64,000 bases of DNA from Janthinobacterium sp. TB1-E2. GTDB lineage: Bacteria; Pseudomonadota; Gammaproteobacteria; Burkholderiales; Burkholderiaceae_D. Positions 1 through 8,994 of this stretch are shown in pieces. A program made the position numbers and the translations under genes. The stretch is taken from NCBI RefSeq assembly GCF_036885605.1, contig NZ_CP142523.1, positions 1,612,001 through 1,676,000 on the forward strand, written 5' to 3'. The notes below the pieces were generated by a model. The model had not been told where the DNA came from. It did not search any database and saw only the letters and a program-made list of their open reading frames with translations. How positions within the stretch are numbered: position 1 is the stretch's first letter; the number at the start of each line of letters is the position of its first letter.

Positions 1-1034
1 ACGAGCCGACGTCCGTATTGACGCCGGGCGCCGTGGAAAAACTGTTTACCACCTTGCGCCAGTTGGCGGCCGAAGGCTGCAGCATCCTCTACATCAGCCA
101 CAAGCTCGACGAGATCCGCGCCCTGTGCCATACCTGCACGGTGGTGCGCGCCGGCAAGAACGCGGGCGTGTGCGATCCGTCGCAGGAGTCGGCGGCCAGC
201 CTGTCGCGCATGATGATCGGCGCCGAGCCGCCCGCCGTCACGCGCGTGGCGCGCACGCCCGGCGCGGCCATGCTGAGCGTCAAGGGCCTGGATCTGCCGA
301 AGAGCCACCCGTTTGCCACACAGTTGACGGACATCAATTTCGACGTGCGCGCGGGCGAGATCGTCGGCATCGCGGGCGTGTCCGGCAATGGCCAGCAGGA
401 ATTGCTGGCGGCCCTGTCGGGCGAGGACATGCGCGCGGCCGCCGACAGTATCGTGCTGAATGGCACGCCAGCGGGACGCTTGCCGCCGGGACGCCGACGC
501 GCCCTCGGTTTCGGCTTTGTGCCCGAGGAAAGGCTGGGACGCGGCGCCGTGCCCGATATGGGGCTGGCGGACAACGTTTTGTTGAGCCTGCAGACACCGG
601 CCACCATCCGCCACGGCTTCGTGCGCCACAAGGTTATCGCGCAGCGGGCGGCCGCCATCATCGCCCGTTTCCAGGTCAAGGCAGGCGGGCCGCAAGCGCT
701 GGCGCGCAGCCTGTCGGGCGGCAACTTGCAGAAATATATAGTCGGACGCGAAGTCATGCGCGAACCCACGGTGCTGGTCGTGGCGCAGCCGACCTGGGGC
801 GTGGACGTGGGCGCGGCCGCGCAAATCCGCGCCGAATTGCTGGCGCTGCGCGACGCCGGTTGCGCGCTGCTGGTCGTATCGGAGGAGCTCGATGAATTGT
901 TCGACATCAGCGACCGCTTGCTGGTGATGGCGAAGGGAAAAATCTCGCCGTCGCTCGACGTGGGTGACGCGAGCGTGGCCCAGGTGGGGCAATGGATGAG
1001 CGGGTTGTGGCCGCAGGAGGCAGCCCATGGCTAA
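1..1034 (+). CDS. Nucleoside-type ABC transporter, ATP-binding protein (5' truncated)
   Basis: The gene is cut by the left window edge and is read from base 3. The first visible residues, DEPTSVLTP, are the Walker B region of a first ATPase domain, followed by its switch histidine (ISHKLDE). A second ATPase domain follows from about visible residue 90: a degenerate Walker A (GVSGNGQQEL, Gln in place of Lys), the signature SGGNLQK and a weak Walker B (VAQPTWGVDVG). Two fused domains with a degenerate second site are usual for sugar/nucleoside importers of this class. It overlaps the next permease gene by 8 bases, and the BMP binding protein downstream points to a nucleoside substrate; the exact substrate is inferred. 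Confidence 0.93.
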   Translation, partial: EPTSVLTPGAVEKLFTTLRQLAAEGCSILYISHKLDEIRALCHTCTVVRAGKNAGVCDPSQESAASLSRMMIGAEPPAVTRVARTPGAAMLSVKGLDLPKSHPFATQLTDINFDVRAGEIVGIAGVSGNGQQELLAALSGEDMRAAADSIVLNGTPAGRLPPGRRRALGFGFVPEERLGRGAVPDMGLADNVLLSLQTPATIRHGFVRHKVIAQRAAAIIARFQVKAGGPQALARSLSGGNLQKYIVGREVMREPTVLVVAQPTWGVDVGAAAQIRAELLALRDAGCALLVVSEELDELFDISDRLLVMAKGKISPSLDVGDASVAQVGQWMSGLWPQEAAHG

Positions 1035-2103
1035 GTTTGCCTTGCGCCTGGAAGCTCGGCCCGCGCCATCGCGGCTGATGTCGTGGCTGTCGCCGGTGCT
1101 GGCCGTCTTGCTCACCGTGCTGTGCGGCGCGTTGCTGTTTATTGCGCTGGGACACGATCCGCTGGCGGGACTGGCCGTCTTCTTTGTCGAACCCTTGCGC
1201 GACGCGCACGGCTGGTCCGAGCTGGGTCTCAAGGTGGCGCCTTTGCTCTTGATCGCCGTCGGCCTGGCCATCTGCTTTCGCGCCAACATCTACAACATCG
1301 GCGCCGAAGGGCAGTTGACCCTGGGCGCCATCTGCGGCGGCGCGGCAGCGCTGTACCTCGACGATGGCGTCGGCGGCGCGGCCATCATCGGCGTGTCCCT
1401 GGTGGCCGGCATGGCGGGCGGCATGGCGTGGGCGGGATTGGTGGCGTGGCTGCGCGACCGCTACAACGCCAGCGAAATCCTCGTCTCGCTGATGCTGGTC
1501 TACATCGCGCAATTGCTGCTCAGCTATCTTGTGTATGGCGTGCTGCGCGACCCGGAAGGTTTCAATTTTCCCCAGTCGAAACTGCTGTCGGACGGCTTGC
1601 TGCTGCCGATGGTGATCAGCGACACACGCTTGCACGTAGGTATCGTCTTCGCCTTGCTGGCCTCGCTGGGCGGCTGGCTGTATTTATCCCGCAGCATTGC
1701 CGGCTTCCGCCTGCGCGTGGGCGGCATGGCGCCGGCCGCCGCGCGCTATGCGGGATTTTCTTCGCGCAAGACCTTGTGGTCTTCCTTGCTGATTTGCGGC
1801 GCCCTGTCGGGCCTGGCGGGCGCCTGCGAAGTGCTGGGACCGATGGGGCAGTTGACGCCCACCGTCTCGCCCGGCTACGGCTTTGCCGCCATCATCGTCG
1901 CCTTCGTGGGCCGCTTGCATCCCGTGGGCGTGATTTTTTCCAGCTTCGTCATGGCCCTGTTTTATATCGGCGGCGAACTGGCGCAGTCGCGCCTTGGTCT
2001 GCCCAGCGCCATCACGGGCGTGTTCCAGGGCATCTTGCTGTTCGCCTTGCTCGCTTGCGACGTGCTGATCCAATACAAACTGCGCTGGAGAAAACATGGA
2101 TAA
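1027..2103 (+). CDS. ABC transporter permease, nucleoside-type
   Basis: This 358-residue integral membrane protein has about eight to ten hydrophobic segments and a conserved central stretch, FRANIYNIGAEGQL, typical of BPD_transp_2 permeases of BMP-dependent importers (YufP-like). It would form one half of the transmembrane channel driven by the upstream ATPase. The start ATG lies inside the end of the ATPase gene, and its own stop overlaps the next permease by 8 bases, so the genes are translationally coupled. The N-terminal 20 residues are cytoplasmic and basic. Confidence 0.93.
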   Translation: MAKFALRLEARPAPSRLMSWLSPVLAVLLTVLCGALLFIALGHDPLAGLAVFFVEPLRDAHGWSELGLKVAPLLLIAVGLAICFRANIYNIGAEGQLTLGAICGGAAALYLDDGVGGAAIIGVSLVAGMAGGMAWAGLVAWLRDRYNASEILVSLMLVYIAQLLLSYLVYGVLRDPEGFNFPQSKLLSDGLLLPMVISDTRLHVGIVFALLASLGGWLYLSRSIAGFRLRVGGMAPAAARYAGFSSRKTLWSSLLICGALSGLAGACEVLGPMGQLTPTVSPGYGFAAIIVAFVGRLHPVGVIFSSFVMALFYIGGELAQSRLGLPSAITGVFQGILLFALLACDVLIQYKLRWRKHG

Positions 2104-3025
2104 CCTGCTGCTGACCATCGCGCCGTTGATCGCCGCCAGCATCAATGCGGGCACGCCGCTGATGCTGGCCGCGCTCGGTTTATTGGTGAATGAAAAAGCG
2201 GGCGTGGTGAACCTGGGCGCGGAAGGCATGATGCTGGTCTCGGCCATCACGGGCTTTGCCGTGGCCGTCAACACGGGCAGCCCCACCCTGGGCTTCCTGG
2301 CAGGAGCGGGCGCCAGCATGGTGCTGTCCGGCTTCTTTGCCTGGCTGACCGTGTGGCTGGGCACGAACCAGTATGCGACGGGTCTGGCTTTGTCGCTGTT
2401 TGGCGCGGGCGCGTCCACGTATATCGGCTTGAAGTACGTGGGCAACAGCTTGCAGAACGGCCGCTTCGGCATCCCTGTATTGGAAGACATTCCCGTGCTG
2501 GGCCCGGCCCTGTTCCGCCAGCATCCAATGGTGTATCTGTCCTTGCTGCTGTGCCTGGCCATCGCCTGGTTTTTGTACCGCACGCGGGCAGGATTGGTGC
2601 TGCGCGCCGTGGGCGAGTCGCCCGCGTCCGCGCATGCGCTCGGCTATCCCGTGCGCCGCATCCGCCTGGCGGCCGTGCTGTTCGGCGGCGCCTGCTGCGG
2701 CCTGGCCGGCGCCTTCCTGTCGCTCGTCTACACGCCGCTGTGGGTCGAGGGCATGGTGGCGGGGCGGGGCTGGATCGCGCTGGCACTGACGACCTTTGCC
2801 ACCTGGCGCCCGGCGCGCGTGGTGGGCGGCGCCTATTTGTTCGGCGGCATCACGATATTGACGTTCCACGCGCAGGCGCTGGGCGTACCGATTGCGTCGC
2901 AATTGCTGTCGATGCTGCCCTACGTGGCGGCCATCGTCGTGCTCGTGCTCATTTCCAGCAACGCCAATTACATCAAGCTCAACATGCCCGCTTCGCTGGG
3001 GAAAAATTTCAATCCCGGAAATTAA
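2096..3025 (+). CDS. ABC transporter permease, nucleoside-type (second subunit)
   Basis: This 309-residue membrane protein is the partner of the preceding permease. It carries the same family hallmark near residue 40 (NEKAGVVNLGAEGMM), followed by repeated hydrophobic helices and the cytoplasmic coupling region RAVGESPASAHALGY near residue 170. It resembles YufQ-like subunits. It ends 21 bases before the binding-protein gene, so it lies in the same operon. Substrate specificity cannot be read from the permease itself. Confidence 0.92.
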   Translation: MDNLLLTIAPLIAASINAGTPLMLAALGLLVNEKAGVVNLGAEGMMLVSAITGFAVAVNTGSPTLGFLAGAGASMVLSGFFAWLTVWLGTNQYATGLALSLFGAGASTYIGLKYVGNSLQNGRFGIPVLEDIPVLGPALFRQHPMVYLSLLLCLAIAWFLYRTRAGLVLRAVGESPASAHALGYPVRRIRLAAVLFGGACCGLAGAFLSLVYTPLWVEGMVAGRGWIALALTTFATWRPARVVGGAYLFGGITILTFHAQALGVPIASQLLSMLPYVAAIVVLVLISSNANYIKLNMPASLGKNFNPGN

Positions 3026-3046
3026 TCACTGACCACAAGGAAAACC

Positions 3047-4132
3047 ATGTCCAAGAAACTGTTGTGCGCCGCCGTTTGCGGTGCTGCGCTGATGTCCTCC
3101 ATGCCCGCCATGGCCGCCGCGCCCGCTGCCGCTCCGCTGAATGTGGGCTTCGTGTATATCAGCCCCATTGGCGACGCGGGCTGGACCACCCAGCACGATC
3201 AGGCCCGCAAGGAAATGGAAAAGGCGCTGGGCGGCAAGATCACCACCAAGTACGTGGAAAACGTGCCGGAGAGCGCCGATGCGGAACGGGTGATCCGCGA
3301 CCTGGCGCAGACGGGCAGCAAGCTGGTCATTACGACCTCGTTCGGCTACATGAATCCCACCTTGAAAGTGGCGAAACAATTTCCTAATGTGAAGTTCATT
3401 CATTTGACGGGCTACAAGACGGCCGTCAATGTGGCCAACACGAATGCCCGTTTCTACGAGGGCCGCTACCTGGCCGGCGTGTTGGCGGGAAAGATGAGCA
3501 AGACCCACGTCGCCGGTTATGTGGCGGCATTCCCCATCCCGGAAGTGTTGCAGGGAGTTAACGCTTTTACGCGCGGCATGCGCAGTGTCGACCCGAAGGC
3601 GGAAGTGAAAGTGGTGTGGGTCAATAGCTGGTTCGACCCGGGCAAGGAGCGCGACGCGGCCATCACCCTGATCGGCCAGGGCGCCGACGTGGTCACCCAT
3701 CACACGGACTCGACCGCCGTGGTACAGGCGGCCGAAGAGAAAGGCAAGTATGCGATCGCCTACCACTCGGACATGAAAAAATACGGACCGAAAGCGCAAC
3801 TGGCCGCCGTCACCCACCATTGGGGCGATTACTATACGAAGCAGGCGCAAGCCGTACTCGACGGTACGTGGAAGTCCAGCAGCACCTGGGGCGGCATCAA
3901 GGATGGCATGGTCAAGCTGGAAGGCATTAACGCCGCCGTGCCGACCGACGTGAAACAGTTTGTATTGGCGCGTGAGAAAGAGTTGGTAGCTGGCAAGCTC
4001 AATCCGTTCAGCGCGCCGATCAAGGATAACGATGGCAAGGTGCGCCTGGACAAAGGCGTGCTGGACGATGCGGCGCTGACGAAGATGGATTATTTTGTCG
4101 AAGGCGTGGCCGGGAAAGTTTCCGGAAAGTAA
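3047..4132 (+). CDS. BMP family ABC transporter substrate-binding protein
   Basis: This 361-residue periplasmic protein has an N-terminal signal peptide (basic MSKK, hydrophobic core, cleavage near AMAAA). The mature part opens with GFVYISPIGDAGWTTQHD, the typical opening of PnrA/BMP proteins that bind purine nucleosides. There is no lipobox, so it is probably a soluble periplasmic protein rather than a lipoprotein. A Shine-Dalgarno-like AAGGAAAA precedes the ATG. It is the last gene of the importer operon. Purine nucleoside uptake is the best inference from the family; other BMP members bind other small metabolites. Confidence 0.92.
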   Translation: MSKKLLCAAVCGAALMSSMPAMAAAPAAAPLNVGFVYISPIGDAGWTTQHDQARKEMEKALGGKITTKYVENVPESADAERVIRDLAQTGSKLVITTSFGYMNPTLKVAKQFPNVKFIHLTGYKTAVNVANTNARFYEGRYLAGVLAGKMSKTHVAGYVAAFPIPEVLQGVNAFTRGMRSVDPKAEVKVVWVNSWFDPGKERDAAITLIGQGADVVTHHTDSTAVVQAAEEKGKYAIAYHSDMKKYGPKAQLAAVTHHWGDYYTKQAQAVLDGTWKSSSTWGGIKDGMVKLEGINAAVPTDVKQFVLAREKELVAGKLNPFSAPIKDNDGKVRLDKGVLDDAALTKMDYFVEGVAGKVSGK

Positions 4133-4177
4133 TAGGTTTGAGTATAAACTTGCTGTAATATTGCCGGAAACGGGAGC

Positions 4178-4204
4178 CGGGCCGGGGAGCGCATTCCCGG
4201 CCCG
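4178..4204 (+). terminator. GC-rich hairpin after the nucleoside importer operon
   Basis: A 9-bp perfect stem (CGGGCCGGG with CCCGGCCCG) encloses a 9-nt loop, starting 46 bases after the binding-protein stop. No T-run follows, so it may stabilise the 3' end or be a weak terminator rather than a classical intrinsic one. Confidence 0.4.
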
Positions 4205-4249
4205 TCCAACACAGCAGCGCCTGAACAGGCCCGTACCGGAGATTGACCC

Positions 4250-5086
4250 ATGGACAGACTGGAAGTATTCAAGATTATCGCGTTGCAAGCGAGCAAGGGT
4301 GAGCTGACGTTCCCCGCCAACGTCAAGGCCACCTTGAAGCTGCAGGAAGCGCTGGACGACCCCGATTGCCATATCGAAGCGGCCGCCCGCATGGTCATGG
4401 CCGAGCCGCTGCTGTCGGCCCGGGTCGTGGCATTGGCCAATTCGGCCGCCTACAACCGTTCCGGCAATGAAATCGCCAATGTGCGCGCGGCCGTCTCGCG
4501 CCTGGGCTTTGCCACCCTGAAATCGATGGTGGCGTCCGTCATCGTGCGCCAGCTGGGCAGCCAGATCACGGACCCGCAATTGCGCGCCAAGGCGGCCCGG
4601 CTGTGGGAACACACGGCCCATGTGGCCGCGCTGAGCCAGGTGATCGCCCGTAAAGTCACGCACGTGGATGTGGAAACGGCCATGTTCGCCGCCATCGTGC
4701 ACGAAGTGGGCGGCTTTTATCTGCTGTCGCGCGCCGAGGAATATCCGGGTTTGCTGGACGACAATACCGAAGACTGGATCGAATACGGCGAAAAGCTGAT
4801 CGGCCGCGGCGTGCTGCGCCAGCTGCAAGTGCCGGACCTGGTCTTGCAAGCCGTGGAAGGCATGTGGCACGGCGGCAGCACGTTCCCGCCCCGTACCTTG
4901 GGCGCGACCCTGGTGCTGGCCAACGATCTGTCGCCCGTCGGCTCGCCTTTGCACCCGCCGGAAAGTGCCGCGCGGCGCCAGGCAGCGGCGAAGATCGACT
5001 TCGGCATCGGCGGCAGCACCCTGCACACCATCCTCGAGGAATCGGCGGAAGAGATCGAATCCCTGGCGGCGGCCCTGCTGGTCTGA
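4250..5086 (+). CDS. HDOD domain-containing protein
   Basis: This 278-residue cytoplasmic protein is built almost entirely of one HDOD domain (about residues 15-215), an HD-related fold without the metal-binding HD pair. It shows the typical LSARVVALANSAAYN and VSRLGFATLKSMV segments. HDOD proteins act in signalling and regulation without a proven common enzymatic activity. It has no attached receiver, GGDEF or EAL domain, and it is monocistronic, with a terminator directly behind it. The function here is unknown. Confidence 0.85.
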   Translation: MDRLEVFKIIALQASKGELTFPANVKATLKLQEALDDPDCHIEAAARMVMAEPLLSARVVALANSAAYNRSGNEIANVRAAVSRLGFATLKSMVASVIVRQLGSQITDPQLRAKAARLWEHTAHVAALSQVIARKVTHVDVETAMFAAIVHEVGGFYLLSRAEEYPGLLDDNTEDWIEYGEKLIGRGVLRQLQVPDLVLQAVEGMWHGGSTFPPRTLGATLVLANDLSPVGSPLHPPESAARRQAAAKIDFGIGGSTLHTILEESAEEIESLAAALLV

Positions 5087-5102
5087 GCGTTCTTCCTGAA
5101 AC

Positions 5103-5131
5103 ATCCCCGCCCTTGCCGCGGGGATTTTTTT
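5103..5131 (+). terminator. Rho-independent terminator after the HDOD gene
   Basis: An 8-bp stem, ATCCCCGC with GCGGGGAT, has a 7-nt loop and is followed by a run of seven T. It lies 16 bases after the HDOD stop codon. Confidence 0.85.
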
Positions 5132-5141
5132 CGTCCGCATT

Positions 5142-5170
5142 TTGATGCGCCTTTCCCCATGACATACAAT
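5142..5170 (+). promoter_or_regulatory. Sigma70-type promoter for the M28 peptidase gene
   Basis: The -35 TTGATG (5142-5147) and -10 TACAAT (5165-5170) are separated by exactly 17 bases. They lie just after the HDOD terminator and about 50 bases before the peptidase ATG. Confidence 0.55.
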
Positions 5171-5223
5171 CGCCGGCTCGGCTATCCGCCGGACCGCTTT
5201 CCTCCTCTTACCCAAAGGATCTT

Positions 5224-6852
5224 ATGCAGAAGCTGTTTTCTTCCCTGACCTTGACCGCGCTGGCGTTTTCCGCCCACGCCGCGACCGGTTTGCCCGTGGT
5301 GCAGGAAGCGCCCTTGCGCGCCCACCTGGCCTTCCTGTCCAACGATTTACTGGAAGGCCGGGGCACGGGCCAGCGCGGCGCCGACCTGACGGTGGCGTAC
5401 CTGGAAACCCAGGCGCAGATGGCCGGCTTGAAACCCGTGCGCGGCAACAGCTACCGCCAGAGCGTGCAGATCGCCGGCGTGAAGTCCTTGCCGCAAGATA
5501 GCAGCCTGCAGGCGGTGGCGGATGGCAAGGCCGTGCCGCTGGCCTTCGGTCCGGACTGGGTCTGGGCCACGGGCGACTCCGTTGCCGCGCACACGTTCGA
5601 CGCGCCACTGGTATTTGTCGGCTACGGCATCACGGCGCCGGAAGAGGGCTGGAACGATTTCAAGGGTGTCGATGTCAAAAACAAGATCGTCGTCATGATG
5701 GTCAACGACCCGCAACCGACTGCTCTTGATCCGAACCGCTTTGCCGGCAAGGCGCTCACGTATTACGGCCGCTGGACCTACAAATTCGAGGAAGCCAGGC
5801 GCCAGGGCGCGGCTGGCGTCTTGCTGATCCACACGAAACCGTCGGCATCGTACGACTGGAGCGTGGTGCAGAATAGCTGGAGCGGCAGCGAGCGTTTTCA
5901 ATTGGCGAACCGCACGGCCGGCACGCCGTTGCAGGGCTGGATCGCGGAAGACGCGGCGCGCCGCCTGTTTGCGGCCGGCGGCCAGGACCTGGACGCCTTG
6001 CGCGCGCAGGCGGAAAGCAAGGACTTCAAGGCCGTCGCCTTGAATGCCAAGCTGTCGGGCGAAATGAAGTCCATCGTGCGCAAGGTGGAGCAATTCAACA
6101 TCGCCGGCATGGTGCCGGGTACGGATCCGGCATTGAAGGATGAAGCCGTCATCTACAGCGGCCACTGGGATCACCTGGGCAAGCAGGGTAAGGATGACGA
6201 AAAAGCGGGAGATACGATCTACAACGGCGCCGTCGACAATGCCTCGGGCACGGCCGGCTTGCTGGCCATGGCGCAGGAAGCTGTGAAAAAACCTGCGAAG
6301 CGCACGCAGATTTTCCTGTGGGTAGCGGCCGAGGAGCAGGGCTTGCTGGGCAGCGCCGCGTATGCGGCCGACCCGCTATGGCCCTTGAACAAGACGGCGG
6401 CCGCGCTGAATCTGGACAGCCTGAACTTTGTTGGCGCCACGCACGACATCGGTGCGCAAGGCAGCGAGCGCACGGAGCTGGGGGCCATGGCCGCCACGGT
6501 GGCGAAATCCATGGGCATGCACATCGCGCAAGCGCGTCCCGACCTGGCCGGCGGCTATTTCCGCAGCGACCATTTCAGCTTTGCCAAGGCGGGTGTGCCC
6601 GCGTTTTCCATCAATGGCGGACGCGAGTACATCAAGGACGTGGCCGCATCGAAAGCCAAGGCGGCCGCCTATGGCCCCCGCTACCATCAAGTCACCGATG
6701 AGTACGACGCCAGCTGGGATCTGTCGGGCATGACGCAGCAGGCGCAATTTACCTTGAACCTGGGGCAAGCCGTGGCCAACGCGGTGAAGATGCCGGCCTG
6801 GAAGGCGGGCGATGCGTTCGGCAAGGCGCGCGAACAGGCCAGCGCCAAATAA
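5224..6852 (+). CDS. Secreted M28 family metallopeptidase
   Basis: This 542-residue zinc aminopeptidase-like protein carries a signal peptide (cleavage near AHA-ATG), so it acts in the periplasm or outside. A PA-like insert spans about residues 120-270 (LVFVGYGITAPEEGW). The M28 core follows with the metal ligands in order: SGHWDHLG (His, Asp), GAVDNASGTAG (bridging Asp), VAAEEQGLLGS (catalytic Glu and ligand Glu), LNLDSLN (Asp) and RSDHFSFAKAG (His). All key residues are present. The start has a good AAAGGA ribosome site. It probably trims N-terminal residues from peptides; the specificity is unknown. Confidence 0.9.
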   Translation: MQKLFSSLTLTALAFSAHAATGLPVVQEAPLRAHLAFLSNDLLEGRGTGQRGADLTVAYLETQAQMAGLKPVRGNSYRQSVQIAGVKSLPQDSSLQAVADGKAVPLAFGPDWVWATGDSVAAHTFDAPLVFVGYGITAPEEGWNDFKGVDVKNKIVVMMVNDPQPTALDPNRFAGKALTYYGRWTYKFEEARRQGAAGVLLIHTKPSASYDWSVVQNSWSGSERFQLANRTAGTPLQGWIAEDAARRLFAAGGQDLDALRAQAESKDFKAVALNAKLSGEMKSIVRKVEQFNIAGMVPGTDPALKDEAVIYSGHWDHLGKQGKDDEKAGDTIYNGAVDNASGTAGLLAMAQEAVKKPAKRTQIFLWVAAEEQGLLGSAAYAADPLWPLNKTAAALNLDSLNFVGATHDIGAQGSERTELGAMAATVAKSMGMHIAQARPDLAGGYFRSDHFSFAKAGVPAFSINGGREYIKDVAASKAKAAAYGPRYHQVTDEYDASWDLSGMTQQAQFTLNLGQAVANAVKMPAWKAGDAFGKAREQASAK

Positions 6853-6862
6853 GCGAAGTAAG

Positions 6863-6890
6863 CCAGGTCGCCGCTTAGTTGGCGACCTGG
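6863..6890. terminator. Convergent-gene hairpin
   Basis: A 10-bp perfect stem CCAGGTCGCC/GGCGACCTGG with an 8-nt loop lies between the convergent peptidase and oxidoreductase genes. The TAG stop of the oxidoreductase is in the loop. There is no T-run on either side, so terminator activity is inferred from position. Confidence 0.45.
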
Positions 6891-7888
6891 ATGACGACCT
6901 TGCCAAAGGCACCGCGCGACAGGTGTTCATAGGCTTGTACGGCTTCTTCGAACGCATACACATGCTCGATCACGGGCTTGATGTTGTGCTTGTCCAGGAA
7001 CGGATTCATGCGGTCGAACGAAGTGCGCGGCGCCACGGCGATGCCGCGTATCGTCGCCTGGCGGAAGATCAGTGGCATCAGTTTCAACGCCGTGGTCTGT
7101 CCCGTCAGGAAACCCACCTGTGCGATCACGCCGGCCGCCTTGGTGGCGGCAACGGACTGGTTCAGGCCATCGCCGCCGGCCACGTCGATGGTGATGTCGA
7201 CGCCTTTGCCATCCGTCAACTCCAGCACCTTCTGTTCCCACTGCGGATACGTCCGGTAGTTGATGCCGTCTGTCACGCCCAGCGCCTTGATCCTGGCCAG
7301 GTTGGCATCGCTGCTGGACGTGGCGATCACGCGCGCGCCATGCGCCAGGGCGATCTGCGCGGCAAAGATCGATACGCCGCCCGTGCCTTGCACCAGCACT
7401 GTCTGGCCCGGTTGCAAGTTGCCCACATCCATCAGCGCATACCAGGCCGTGAGGGCGGCGATGGGCAGGGTGGCGGCCTCGGCGTCGCTCATCATGTCCG
7501 GTGCCCGGACGGCGCTGTCTTCATGGATGATCATGAATTCGGCCAGACCACCTGGCAAGGGCGAACCGAAGCAATAGTCGGGCTCGTTGGGGCCTGGCGG
7601 GCCGTCGATCCAGCGCGAATACAGGTGAGAATTGACGCGCTCGCCCACCTTGAAACGGCTCACGCCGGCGCCCACGGCCACCACCACGCCGGCGGCGTCG
7701 GACACGGGAATCAGGGGCTTGGGCACCATGTGCGGCTCGTAGATGCCGTCGACAATGGCCTTGTCGCGGAAGTTGAGCGAGACGGCGCCCACTTTTACCA
7801 GCAGCTCGCCCGCCTGCGGCACGGGCGTCGGCACCTCTGCCATCTGCAAATTGTTCAAGCCGAAATCCTGTAACAGCCATGCTTTCAT
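6875..7888 (-). CDS. Zinc-independent MDR family NAD(P)-dependent oxidoreductase
   Basis: This 337-residue medium-chain dehydrogenase/reductase has a GroES-like N-terminal half and a Rossmann half with the nucleotide loop GTGGVSIFAAQIA near residue 165. The catalytic zinc ligands of true alcohol dehydrogenases are absent: the usual Cys position is in VSLNFRDKAIV and no His-Glu pair follows. It therefore fits the quinone-reductase/enoyl-reductase branch. I chose the ATG at 7888 over an upstream start because a GGAGAA site sits 4 bases ahead. It is divergent from a LysR gene, which probably controls it. Confidence 0.88.
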   Translation of the reverse strand: MKAWLLQDFGLNNLQMAEVPTPVPQAGELLVKVGAVSLNFRDKAIVDGIYEPHMVPKPLIPVSDAAGVVVAVGAGVSRFKVGERVNSHLYSRWIDGPPGPNEPDYCFGSPLPGGLAEFMIIHEDSAVRAPDMMSDAEAATLPIAALTAWYALMDVGNLQPGQTVLVQGTGGVSIFAAQIALAHGARVIATSSSDANLARIKALGVTDGINYRTYPQWEQKVLELTDGKGVDITIDVAGGDGLNQSVAATKAAGVIAQVGFLTGQTTALKLMPLIFRQATIRGIAVAPRTSFDRMNPFLDKHNIKPVIEHVYAFEEAVQAYEHLSRGAFGKVVIQVAN

Positions 7889-7953
7889 GTTCTTCTCCAG
7901 CGAACCATGCCGGGCAAGTGCCAGGCCGTGCAACGATGAAGACAGTGTAATTG

Positions 7954-8002
7954 CATCCTTTGGCGATAGTTAGGGGGTAAAAGGATGGGCACTGCATCCT
8001 TT
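7954..8002. promoter_or_regulatory. Putative LysR operator (repeated CATCCTTT)
   Basis: The divergent spacer holds CATCCTTT at 7954-7961 and 7995-8002 and the inverted copy AAAGGATG at 7980-7987. The last two form an 8-bp dyad with a 7-base gap, the spacing style of LysR-type sites. It lies between the oxidoreductase and LysR starts. Confidence 0.45.
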
Positions 8003-8062
8003 AATTCCAGAATTGGCTATACTGGGCACGATTGCATTGAACACTTTTGAAATGGCGATGAC

Positions 8063-8983
8063 ATGGAAGATCGTTTTGCAGGCATCCGCGAGTTTGTCGC
8101 GGCCGTCGACGGCGGCAGTTTTACGGCGGCCGCGCAGGTGCTGGGTGTGACCGGCTCGGCGGTCGGCAAGAGTATTTCGCGGCTGGAAGCGCGCCTGGGC
8201 GTGCAGTTGCTGCATCGCACGACGCGCCGCATCGACCTGACGACGGAAGGGGAAGCATACCTGGGCAGTTGCCGGCGCGTGCTGGAAGAGCTGGAACAGT
8301 CCGAAGCCTACCTTGCCACCGGCCACCAGCAGCCTGTCGGACGCCTGCGCATCGACTTGCCGACCACCTTTGGCCGGCGCCACATCCTACCAGCCCTGCT
8401 GGCGCTGGGCGAGCGCCATCCCCGGCTGGACCTGTCCATTTCCTTGCGCGACAGGGCGGTGGACATGGTGGGCGAAGGCATCGATATCGCCGTGCGCATC
8501 GGTACCTTGGGCGATCATGCGGACCTGGTGGCCCGCCGCCTGGGCGAGCAGCATCTGGTGATCTGCGCCTCGCCCGCCTACCTGCAGCGGCGCGGCACGC
8601 CCTTGACGCGCGCCGATCTGGCCAGCCATGCTTGCCTGGCCGGCTGGCGCCGCGGCAACCGGCCGGCATGGCTGTTAAGAAATGAACTGGGAGAAACCGC
8701 GCTGCAGGAAATCCATGCCCGGCATGAACTGGCCGATGGCGATGCCTTGCTGCAGGCTTGCGTGAGCGGCAGCGGCCTGGCGCAGCTGCCGACCTGGCTG
8801 GCAGGCGAGGCCTTGCGTAGCGGCGCCTTGCTGCCCGTCTTGCCCGACATTGCCGGTGCCGCCATGCCCATCCACGTGCTGTGGCAGAAAACCTGGCATA
8901 TGCCCCCCAAGGTCAGGGTCACGGTCGATGAATTGCTGCGCCTGGCTGCGGCCGACAGCGCCGTCTTCGCGGCCGCCGCTTAG
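8063..8983 (+). CDS. LysR family transcriptional regulator
   Basis: This 306-residue regulator has a winged helix-turn-helix at residues 1-60 (GSFTAAAQVLGVTGSAVGKS) and a substrate-binding domain from about residue 90 (GRLRIDLPTTFGR). It is transcribed divergently from the MDR oxidoreductase, with a dyad between them, so it most likely regulates that gene and itself. The effector is unknown. It belongs to the CrgA-like subgroup that is common near oxidoreductases. Confidence 0.9.
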   Translation: MEDRFAGIREFVAAVDGGSFTAAAQVLGVTGSAVGKSISRLEARLGVQLLHRTTRRIDLTTEGEAYLGSCRRVLEELEQSEAYLATGHQQPVGRLRIDLPTTFGRRHILPALLALGERHPRLDLSISLRDRAVDMVGEGIDIAVRIGTLGDHADLVARRLGEQHLVICASPAYLQRRGTPLTRADLASHACLAGWRRGNRPAWLLRNELGETALQEIHARHELADGDALLQACVSGSGLAQLPTWLAGEALRSGALLPVLPDIAGAAMPIHVLWQKTWHMPPKVRVTVDELLRLAAADSAVFAAAA

Positions 8984-8994
8984 TTCACGCCAGG

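Noticed and set aside
3026..5215. A 729-residue minus-strand frame across the BMP and HDOD genes
   Set aside because: It crosses two well-supported genes and a terminator; no domain seen.
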